From contig DAOVIP010000153.1 of NCBI GenBank assembly GCA_030671465.1, positions 1 to 5,503 of the forward strand: a DNA stretch of 5,503 nucleotides. The letters run 5' to 3'. This stretch comes from Candidatus Aminicenantota bacterium. GTDB lineage: Bacteria > Acidobacteriota > Aminicenantia > UBA2199. The position numbers were made by a program, and so were the translations under genes. Below, in pieces: positions 1 to 5,503 of this stretch (positions within the stretch are counted from its first letter, which is position 1; each line of letters begins with the position of its first letter). A model generated the notes under the pieces. The model did not search any database, had not been told where the DNA came from, and worked only from the letters and a program-made list of their open reading frames with translations.

Positions 1-12
1 AAGGACCGGGAT

Positions 13-2064
13 TCATATTAACATTTCCATGAATTCATCTTCACGGACAATCCGGATATTCAGATTCTTTGTCTTTTCCAGTTTTCCTCCAGGAGAATCA
101 CCACAGAGTAAGTGAGTGGTTTTCCCGGAAATTGAATCACTGACTCTACCTCCCCTTTTTTCAATTTCCCCAGCAGCCTGTGAACGGGGCGAAAAATGAC
201 GAAAGGATCCGGTAATCACCCAGATTTGACCGCTAAATACCATGGGAAACTCCGGTTCAGATTTAAAATGTTCCCGAAAATTGAGCCCGATTTTTTTTAA
301 GGTTTCTATCATTTCAATATTTTTGGGATCACTGAAGTGCTGGATCATCAACCGTGCCATGACTTCACCGAATCCCTCTATTGAGGAGAATTTTTCGGTT
401 TGATTTCTGGCTGCGGTATCCATAATCTTGTCGATTGAATCATATCCGCTCTCAATTAATTTTGAAACCGTATTCGATCCAAGACCCTCAAATCCAAGAG
501 CAGATAAAACTCTACTGAAAGGTTTTCTCTTACTCAATTCAATATTTTTTCTGATATTCTCGATTTTTTTTTCTTTAAATCCCTCCTGGCCGAGCAAGCT
601 CCCATAATCAAATGTAAATAAATCGGAAATACTCTTTATAAATCCCTTTTCAAACAGAAATCTAATGGTCTTTTCACCCAAGCCCTCAATATCCATCTGA
701 TCCCTGGCTGCAAAGTAAATCAGAGAACGCTTCATTCGCTCCGAACATTTCCGGTTCGGGCAAAAATGATGAGAACCATCTTTTATCAATTTGAACTGAC
801 AAAACGGACAGAATTTAGTCAGCTTGAAAATCGACGGATTCTCGGTACTTTTTTCGACTACCTCTTCTACAGCCGGGATCACATCACCCCGCTTTGATAT
901 ACTGACAATATCGCCAATTCCAAGCTCCAGCATATCAATATACTCCTGATTATGGAGGGTCGCTCTGGAAACAATACTGCCACCCAGTTTTACTGGTTTC
1001 AAAATGGCCACCGGAGTCACCCGTCCATTCCTTCCGATTTGAATCCGTATTTCATTCAATACCGTATGGCCGACCGGAGCATCAAATTTAAAGGCAACAG
1101 ACCAACGGGGATGATGAGATGTGTACCCCAGCCGGTTTCGAATTGGGATTTCATTTACTTTGATCACCAGGCCATCAATTTCATATTTCAGTTTTTCTCT
1201 TTTTTTGGAGAGGATTTTTATATAATCACTGATATCGGCAATGGAACCCGTAACCAGCTCAGGGAATTGCTCTTTCAGCGGGAAAAACCAATCCGACTTA
1301 TCGGAAAAGAAACCCAGGTTCGGATTAATCCGGAATCCAAGGTTCATGACCTTTGAAATGATCATCACATGGTTATCCAATTGAAAATCCGTTGCTTTTC
1401 CCTCCTGAAAATAACCTTCATGAGCAAAAATATTCAACGGAATTTTGGATACAAGCGAAGATTTCAGGTTCCTCAAACTTCCAGCTGCCAGGTTTCTGGG
1501 ATTCGAATACTTGCCTTCAAAATTTTTATTGTATTTTTGGAAATCGGATTTGGTAATATAAATTTCTCCTCTTACCGCCACATCAATCGGTTGATTGATG
1601 ATTAAGGGAACCTGGTTGATGGTTCTGATGTTGTTGGTTACATCATTTCCGAAAATCCCGTTTCCTCGGGTAAGAGCAATATCCAGCAATCCCTTTTTAT
1701 AGTAAAGAACAATAGAGGCACCATCGATCTTTTCCTCAACCACAAAACTGATATCGCCCCCGGCGTTAAGCCGGATTTTATCAATCCATTTTTTCAAACC
1801 CTCGGTGGTATATTCCTTATCCAGAGACAAAACCGGAATTTTATGTTTTCGCTCCGAAAAACTATTGTCCAGATCCGAACCAATTCGCTTGGTGGGAGAA
1901 TTGAGTACAGCCAATTGCGGATACTTCTTCTCCAAATCCAGCAGCTTATCAAACAAACAGTCATATTCTCTATCTGAGATTTCAGGCTTATTTTTCACAT
2001 AATAAAGGTATTGATGATGCAACAACAATTTGGATAGTTTTGAAATTTTTTCTTTGATATCCAC
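13..2064 (-). CDS. ligA: NAD+-dependent DNA ligase LigA, complete
   Basis: Cytoplasmic ligase that seals 5'-phosphate/3'-OH nicks with NAD+ in replication and repair. The 683-aa product is close to the usual 670-aa length. Domain Ia (about 1-65) has HHQYLYY and PEISDREYD for NMN binding. The nucleotidyltransferase domain has the adenylated lysine in EEKIDG (K112), TRGNG (132-136), VRGEIYI, NPRNLAAGSLR (R190, R198), R289, EIDGLVIK (D297, K302) and WSVAFKF (K326). An OB fold follows (IGRNGRVTPVA, SRATLHN). The zinc finger is C419, C422, C435 and C440. Helix-hairpin-helix repeats span about 455-590, and a BRCT domain about 605-683 (VITGSF, GKTTHLLCG). The start is GTG at 2062-2064. The frame has an upstream stop at 2092-2094, no ATG between, and no Shine-Dalgarno. 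A promoter places the predicted transcript start on this GTG, so translation may be leaderless. TRGNG replaces the usual TRGDG, and KFDAP the usual KFPA. Identity is certain; only the start mechanism is inferred. Confidence 0.98.
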   Translation of the reverse strand: MDIKEKISKLSKLLLHHQYLYYVKNKPEISDREYDCLFDKLLDLEKKYPQLAVLNSPTKRIGSDLDNSFSERKHKIPVLSLDKEYTTEGLKKWIDKIRLNAGGDISFVVEEKIDGASIVLYYKKGLLDIALTRGNGIFGNDVTNNIRTINQVPLIINQPIDVAVRGEIYITKSDFQKYNKNFEGKYSNPRNLAAGSLRNLKSSLVSKIPLNIFAHEGYFQEGKATDFQLDNHVMIISKVMNLGFRINPNLGFFSDKSDWFFPLKEQFPELVTGSIADISDYIKILSKKREKLKYEIDGLVIKVNEIPIRNRLGYTSHHPRWSVAFKFDAPVGHTVLNEIRIQIGRNGRVTPVAILKPVKLGGSIVSRATLHNQEYIDMLELGIGDIVSISKRGDVIPAVEEVVEKSTENPSIFKLTKFCPFCQFKLIKDGSHHFCPNRKCSERMKRSLIYFAARDQMDIEGLGEKTIRFLFEKGFIKSISDLFTFDYGSLLGQEGFKEKKIENIRKNIELSKRKPFSRVLSALGFEGLGSNTVSKLIESGYDSIDKIMDTAARNQTEKFSSIEGFGEVMARLMIQHFSDPKNIEMIETLKKIGLNFREHFKSEPEFPMVFSGQIWVITGSFRHFSPRSQAAGEIEKRGGRVSDSISGKTTHLLCGDSPGGKLEKTKNLNIRIVREDEFMEMLI

Positions 2065-2070
2065 TATTAT

Positions 2071-2099
2071 ATTATAAGAAAGATTTTTAAATTAGTAAA
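2071..2099 (-). promoter_or_regulatory. Predicted sigma70-type promoter of ligA
   Basis: Read on the minus strand, a -35-like TTTACT (2099-2094; four of six consensus bases) is followed by a 17-bp spacer and a perfect -10 TATAAT (2076-2071). Six bases after the -10 comes the G of the ligA GTG codon at 2064, so the expected +1 coincides with the start codon. A second, overlapping TATAAT lies at 2071-2066 but would start transcription inside ligA. AT-rich sequence gives -10 matches easily. The 17-bp spacing and the position at the gene edge are what support this call. Confidence 0.6.
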
Positions 2100-2122
2100 T
2101 AATGATTAAGAAACAATTTCCA

Positions 2123-2151
2123 TTGACAATATCAATATATCTTGATATACT
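2123..2151 (+). promoter_or_regulatory. Near-consensus sigma70 promoter of the regulator-ahcY operon
   Basis: A perfect -35 TTGACA (2123-2128), a 17-bp spacer, and -10 TATACT (2146-2151; five of six bases), preceded by the extended -10 dinucleotide TG at 2143-2144. This is close to the best possible housekeeping promoter, as expected where a repressor does the controlling. The predicted +1 is about 2157-2159, which falls on or beside the in-frame codons ATG (2153) and GTG (2159). It is read from sequence only, with no transcript data. Confidence 0.8.
2129..2148 (+). promoter_or_regulatory. Palindromic operator, probable autoregulatory site of the ArsR/SahR-like repressor
   Basis: The arms ATATCAA (2129-2135) and TTGATAT (2142-2148) are perfect inverted complements around the 6-bp centre TATATC. 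Nine of ten base pairs across the 20-bp site are symmetric; only 2136/2141 fails. The site runs from just behind the -35 hexamer through the first three bases of the -10, so a bound dimer would block RNA polymerase. ArsR-family dimers typically bind AT-rich inverted repeats of this size. It lies directly before the gene for an ArsR-type regulator, hence the inferred autoregulation, and ahcY would be controlled with it. Binding and effector are inferred. Confidence 0.75.
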
Positions 2152-2152
2152 C

Positions 2153-3085
2153 ATGAATGTGAAACCGGATAACTACTTCAAGGCACTTGCCGACGAAACC
2201 AGACTGCGTTTAATTAATCTGCTCTCCCACTATGAATTGAATGTGAATGAAATCGTTGAAATATTGAACATGGGCCAATCCCGAATTTCCAGGCATTTGA
2301 AAATATTGACTGACCATCTATTATTGACCCTTCGTCGTGACGGGCTCTGGTCATTTTATTCAGCCAGCAGAGAGGGACCGGGCTCAAAATTTATTGAATC
2401 TACCAGATATTTTTTCAAGGATGAGGACATTTTTCTGGCTGATCTATCGGCCGCTAAACGGGTAATCGAAAAGCGGTCAAAGGAAACCACCCGATTTTTC
2501 GATTCAATTGCTGAAGACTGGCAGCAATTAAAGTCAGAAATTTTCGGAGATTTCAAACTAAATGAATATATACTGAATCAAATTCCGGTTTCACAGACGG
2601 TTGTGGATTTGGGCTGCGGTACAGGAGATCTACTGGTTGATCTGAAAAAGGTCTCTGATCGGGTGATCGGTGTGGATAAATCACCAAAGATGCTGGAAGA
2701 AGCACGCAAACGATTTTTAAAAAAAAAATCGGATATCGACTTACGGATAGGAGAGATTGAACATCTTCCTCTGGGTAACCGCGAAGCAGATCTGGCCATT
2801 ATCAATATGGTCCTTCACCATTTGCCTTCTCCATTGGTTTCATTCAAAGAGGTCAACCGCATTCTAAACTCAAACAGTCAATTTATCATTGTGGATTTTC
2901 TCAAACACAGGTTTGAGAACCTGCGCCTTAAATATGGCGACCGCTGGTTGGGTTTCTCTGAACCTGAAATCAGAGAATGGTTGAATAAAACCGGATTTTC
3001 AATAAAGAAAGTTGATTATTTTAATTTAAAGAAAGGATTAAAGGGAATTATGATTTGTTCGAAAAAGAAGCGAAACCAAATCTAA
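2153..3085 (+). CDS. sahR: ArsR-type HTH / SAM-methyltransferase-fold fusion regulator, SahR-like
   Basis: Predicted repressor of SAM-cycle genes that senses S-adenosylhomocysteine (SAH). From ATG 2153 it is 310 aa. The N-terminal ArsR winged helix (about 5-72) has FKALADETRLRLINLL, the recognition helix QSRISRHLKIL (42-52) and the wing RRDGLWSFY. A linker helix leads to a class I methyltransferase domain (about 115-305). This has motif I VDLGCGTGDL (151-160), the ribose-binding acidic residue in VIGVDKS (D175) and a UbiE-like VLHHLPSP (220-227). SahR proteins of Proteobacteria have this architecture and release DNA when they bind SAH; the ahcY gene 23 bp downstream fits that role. The frame stays open to an ATG at 2102, but that start lacks a Shine-Dalgarno and would translate through the promoter and operator, so 2153 (or GTG 2159) is preferred. 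A run of ten A at 2719-2728 lies in the methyltransferase part. Alternatives are a true methyltransferase or an ArsR protein with another effector. The domain call is firm; the SahR name rests on architecture and context. Confidence 0.85.
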   Translation: MNVKPDNYFKALADETRLRLINLLSHYELNVNEIVEILNMGQSRISRHLKILTDHLLLTLRRDGLWSFYSASREGPGSKFIESTRYFFKDEDIFLADLSAAKRVIEKRSKETTRFFDSIAEDWQQLKSEIFGDFKLNEYILNQIPVSQTVVDLGCGTGDLLVDLKKVSDRVIGVDKSPKMLEEARKRFLKKKSDIDLRIGEIEHLPLGNREADLAIINMVLHHLPSPLVSFKEVNRILNSNSQFIIVDFLKHRFENLRLKYGDRWLGFSEPEIREWLNKTGFSIKKVDYFNLKKGLKGIMICSKKKRNQI

Positions 3086-3095
3086 GTATGTTTAG

Positions 3096-3102
3096 AAGGA
3101 GA
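3096..3102 (+). promoter_or_regulatory. Strong Shine-Dalgarno site of ahcY
   Basis: AAGGAGA lies six bases before the ATG at 3109, in the 23-bp gap after the regulator stop codon. It fixes the ahcY start. It contrasts with the starts of ligA and the regulator, which have no such site. The gap has no terminator-like hairpin, consistent with one transcript for both genes. Confidence 0.85.
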
Positions 3103-3108
3103 TAAATT

Positions 3109-4533
3109 ATGGATATAATAAAACTTGATTTAACTTTAAAGTACAAAATTGCTGACATTTCCCTGGCCAAATGGGGTCGGGAAGAAATGAAACTTGCCGA
3201 GGTCGAAATGCCCGGCCTGATGGCGATCCGAGAAAAGTACGGTCCTCAAAAACCTTTGAAAGGCTTAAAAATAACCGGAAGCCTTCATATGACCATCCAA
3301 ACCGCTATGCTAATCGAGACTCTGGTAGAACTGGGGGCAGATATCAGATGGGCTTCATGCAATATATTCTCAACCCAGGACCATGCAGCCGCGGCCATTG
3401 CCGAAGCCGGAACAGCTGCGGTCTTTGCCTGGAAGGGGGAAACCCTGGAGGAGTACTGGTGGTGTACTGAGCAGGCCCTGACCTGGCCGGATGGTTCCGG
3501 ACCCAACCTTATTGTCGATGATGGCGGAGATGCCACACTTCTGCTTCATGAAGGGGTAAAAGCGGAAAAAGACCCATCTTTATTGACCAAAACCTATGAA
3601 CACCAGGAATTCCAAATGTTAATGCAACGAATTCGATCGGTCCTGGAAAAAGATGACCGGCACTGGAGCAAAATATCTTCTCAAATCCGAGGCGTTTCAG
3701 AAGAGACCACCACCGGGGTCAGCCGCCTTTATCAACTGGCTACGGATGGTTTGCTTCTTTTTCCGGCCATTAATGTCAATGATTCGGTAACCAAATCCAA
3801 ATTCGACAACCTCTATGGATGCCGGGAATCTCTGACCGATGGCATAAAGCGGGCAACCGATATTATGCTGGCCGGCAAAAAAGCTGTGGTTTGCGGGTAC
3901 GGTGACGTGGGCAAAGGAAGTGCACAATCCCTGAAAAATTTCGGAGCCCAGGTATATATCACCGAAATTGACCCGATCTGCGCTCTGCAGGCTGCCATGG
4001 AAGGATATCCCGTAGTAAGACTCGAGGATGTTGTAGACAAGGCAGATATTTTTGTGACTGCCACCGGAAACTGGCATGTCATCCGGGGTACGCACATGGA
4101 ACAAATGAAGGAAAGTGCCATCGTTTGTAATATCGGCCATTTTGATAGTGAAATTGAGATGAGCTATCTGCTTGAAAACAAAAATTGTAAGAAGCTGAAT
4201 ATCAAACCTCAGGTAGACAAGTGGACACTTGAATCAGGTCGATCCATTATTGTACTGGCCGAAGGTCGCCTGGTCAATCTGGGTTGCGCAACCGGGCATC
4301 CCAGTTTTGTGATGAGCTCAAGCTTTTCCAATCAATGCCTGGCGCAAATTAAATTGGCAACCCGGGAACATGAAAAAAAAGTTTACACCCTCTCCAAAAT
4401 TCTGGATGAAGAAGTGGCTCGATTACACCTGGGACTTTTGAATGCGAAATTAACCCGCCTCAGTGAAAAACAATCCCAATACCTCGGGATTCCCATTGAG
4501 GGACCATACAAACCCGAGCATTATCGCTATTAA
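3109..4533 (+). CDS. ahcY: Adenosylhomocysteinase (S-adenosyl-L-homocysteine hydrolase)
   Basis: Cytoplasmic NAD+-dependent enzyme of the SAM cycle. It reversibly hydrolyses S-adenosylhomocysteine, the inhibitory product of methyltransferases, to adenosine and homocysteine; the family is usually tetrameric. The 474-aa product matches the long bacterial form, which has about 40 extra residues (roughly 150-190 here) compared with the mammalian enzyme. Substrate-domain landmarks are [10 protein letters not shown] (H60), [23 protein letters not shown] (D137, D138), SEETTTGV (E199), [13 protein letters not shown] (K229, D233) and YGCRES (C238). The NAD-binding Rossmann loop is [11 protein letters not shown] (263-273), with E286 in ITEIDP placed to bind the ribose. 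NIGHFD (341-346) and the C-terminal KPEHYRY, which reaches into the neighbouring subunit's NAD site, are intact. No key residue is missing. It is co-directional with the SahR-like regulator, with no promoter seen between them, so it is probably induced when SAH rises. Confidence 0.98.
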   Translation: MDIIKLDLTLKYKIADISLAKWGREEMKLAEVEMPGLMAIREKYGPQKPLKGLKITGSLHMTIQTAMLIETLVELGADIRWASCNIFSTQDHAAAAIAEAGTAAVFAWKGETLEEYWWCTEQALTWPDGSGPNLIVDDGGDATLLLHEGVKAEKDPSLLTKTYEHQEFQMLMQRIRSVLEKDDRHWSKISSQIRGVSEETTTGVSRLYQLATDGLLLFPAINVNDSVTKSKFDNLYGCRESLTDGIKRATDIMLAGKKAVVCGYGDVGKGSAQSLKNFGAQVYITEIDPICALQAAMEGYPVVRLEDVVDKADIFVTATGNWHVIRGTHMEQMKESAIVCNIGHFDSEIEMSYLLENKNCKKLNIKPQVDKWTLESGRSIIVLAEGRLVNLGCATGHPSFVMSSSFSNQCLAQIKLATREHEKKVYTLSKILDEEVARLHLGLLNAKLTRLSEKQSQYLGIPIEGPYKPEHYRY

Positions 4534-4541
4534 ACAGATCC

Positions 4542-5503
4542 TTATTTCAAATTCTCACTTCTGTGTTTTAAAAAATGGAGAATATTGAGGGCTTCAAGAG
4601 GTGTAATTTGGGTTATATTCACTTCCTTTAATTTTTCCCGGATCTCATCCCAAACTTTAAGCTCGGCATCCTCTGCAAAGAGATTCTGTGGCATTCCCGA
4701 TAATTTTTTTATTTTTCCAGAAATCCTCTCCTTGACCAAACGGTTGAATTCTTTTTTTTCCAGATTCAACAAAACCTCTTTTGACCGTTCAATGACCGGT
4801 TCAGGAATACCGGCGATTTTGGCCACATGGATTCCGAAACTCTGATCAGAGGGCCCAGCTACAATTTTATGCAGGAAAACCACATTGTCCTGCCATTCCC
4901 TGACCGTGATATGGTAGTTTTTTACCCTTTCCAGAACATCGGATAGCTCGGTAAGCTCATGGTAATGAGTTGCAAACAGGGTTTTGGGCTTTTCATTGAT
5001 GGAATGCAAATATTCAATAACGGCCCAGGCAATGGACAAACCATCAAAGGTTGAAGTTCCCCTGCCGATCTCATCCAATAAGATCAATGATTTGGGTGTA
5101 GTATTGTTGAGAATAATCGAGGTTTCAATCATTTCAACCAGAAATGTGGATTTGCCTTCAATTAATGAATCCGAGGCCCCAATTCGAGTAAAAATCCGGT
5201 CACATATCCCAATGGATGCTCTTTCAGCCGGAACAAAATAACCAATCTGGGCCAGAATCACAATCAGGGCATTCTGCCTTAAATAAGTGGACTTTCCCCC
5301 CATATTTGGACCGGTTATAATCAAAATCTGATTGGATTTTGCATTCAAGAGTGTATCATTGGGAATGAATCCCTTTTCAGAGTTCATTTCAACCACCGGA
5401 TGTCGACCCTCCTTGATTTCTATTTCACTCTCATTATGGATCTCAGGCCTGGCAAAATTCCTCTTTTGGGCCAGTTCAGCTCCGGCAGCCAGAACATCCA
5501 GCA
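4542..5503 (-). CDS. mutS: DNA mismatch repair ATPase MutS, C-terminal part (5' end outside window)
   Basis: MutS dimers recognise mismatches and, with ATP, recruit MutL. The frame is open to the right edge, so the gene continues beyond it; 319 codons are visible. The first residues read LDVLAAGAELA, then KEGRHPVVE, the conserved lead into the ATPase domain. A GTG at 5396 is an internal valine, not a start. The Walker A loop is GPNMGGKST (visible residues 64-72), followed by RIGASDSLIEGKSTFLVEM, Walker B LLDEIGRGTS, and FATHYHELTEL with the signature histidine. The C-terminus has the helix TPLEALNILHFLKHR, typical of MutS1 rather than MutS2, and no Smr domain. The mismatch-binding, connector and most of the lever domains are not visible. 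The stop (TAA, 4544-4542) lies 8 bp from the ahcY stop in convergent orientation. Neither frameshift nor lost motif is seen in the visible part. Confidence 0.97.
   Translation of the reverse strand, partial: LDVLAAGAELAQKRNFARPEIHNESEIEIKEGRHPVVEMNSEKGFIPNDTLLNAKSNQILIITGPNMGGKSTYLRQNALIVILAQIGYFVPAERASIGICDRIFTRIGASDSLIEGKSTFLVEMIETSIILNNTTPKSLILLDEIGRGTSTFDGLSIAWAVIEYLHSINEKPKTLFATHYHELTELSDVLERVKNYHITVREWQDNVVFLHKIVAGPSDQSFGIHVAKIAGIPEPVIERSKEVLLNLEKKEFNRLVKERISGKIKKLSGMPQNLFAEDAELKVWDEIREKLKEVNITQITPLEALNILHFLKHRSENLK

Noticed and set aside
564..572. T9 tract in ligA and other runs of eight or nine T or A in ligA, ahcY and mutS.
   Set aside because: They encode lysine-rich stretches in an AT-leaning genome. 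All frames are intact, and none shows the in-frame slippery arrangement seen at 2714-2728.
2054..2060. TTGATAT half-site at the start of ligA, matching one operator arm; similar ATATCAA/TTGATAT pieces occur elsewhere in ligA and ahcY.
   Set aside because: They are single arms without a properly spaced partner, and seven AT-rich bases recur by chance. The ligA copy also simply encodes D-I-K.
2102..2152. N-terminal extension of the regulator from ATG 2102.
   Set aside because: There is no Shine-Dalgarno, it precedes the promoter and spans the operator, and it adds residues ahead of a domain that normally starts near the N-terminus.
3697..4140. A 147-codon open frame on the minus strand, inside ahcY.
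   Set aside because: It is antisense to highly conserved AhcY coding sequence, has no recognisable domain, and is explained by codon bias of the real gene. The same holds for the other frames opposite ligA, ahcY, the regulator and mutS.
4472..4491. Hairpin AATCCC-N8-GGGATT near the ahcY 3' end.
   Set aside because: It lies in coding sequence about 40 bases before the stop and has no T tract after it, so it is probably chance.
4532..4568. Possible terminator hairpin between ahcY and mutS (AAACAGA with TCTGTGTTT).
   Set aside because: The stem is about five AT-rich pairs plus a bulge, with a loop of about 21 bases, too weak to call.
5394..5396. GTG at 5396 as the start of a short MutS-like ATPase.
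   Set aside because: The reading frame continues upstream with conserved MutS residues (LDVL, EGRHPVVE) to the window edge, so the gene is cut by the edge rather than short.

Overview
The window holds three complete genes and one partial gene of a bacterium, with no RNA gene, mobile element, CRISPR array or repeat family. The order is ligA (minus), then a divergent regulator-ahcY pair (plus), then mutS (minus, 5' end cut by the right edge). LigA (the NAD+-dependent ligase) and MutS show that this is a bacterial chromosome. The DNA is moderately AT-rich and coding is dense, with gaps of about 88, 23 and 8 bp. The host phylum cannot be fixed. The ligase has a motif I/III variant (KIDG, TRGNG) that I associate from memory with spirochaete-like LigA proteins. 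The promoters resemble classical sigma70 sites, which argues mildly against Bacteroidota proper. An uncultured non-proteobacterial Gram-negative lineage is a reasonable guess and no more.

Left (13-2064, minus): ligA, a full-length DNA ligase with all domains and catalytic residues. Between ligA and the plus-strand operon (2065-2152) lie two back-to-back promoters. The ligA promoter (TATAAT, 17-bp spacer, TTTACT) puts its predicted +1 on the ligA GTG. The regulator promoter (TTGACA, 17-bp spacer, extended -10 TGA-TATACT) has a 20-bp imperfect palindrome, ATATCAA-N6-TTGATAT, filling its spacer and -10.

Centre (2153-4533, plus): a two-gene operon. The first gene encodes an ArsR-type winged helix fused to a class I SAM-methyltransferase fold. 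This is the architecture of SahR, the S-adenosylhomocysteine-sensing repressor of SAM-cycle genes described in Proteobacteria. The second gene, after a strong Shine-Dalgarno site, is ahcY, the enzyme that removes S-adenosylhomocysteine. The inferred circuit is simple feedback: SAH accumulates, binds the methyltransferase-like domain, releases the regulator from the palindrome, and the operon makes AhcY until SAH falls.

Right (4542-5503, minus): the C-terminal 319 residues of MutS, converging on ahcY with an 8-bp gap and no recognisable terminator.

The most interesting element is the compact SahR-AhcY switch, whose promoter, operator and probable leaderless start are all readable. It appears to be a known type of system, possibly in a lineage where it has not been described, rather than a wholly new one.
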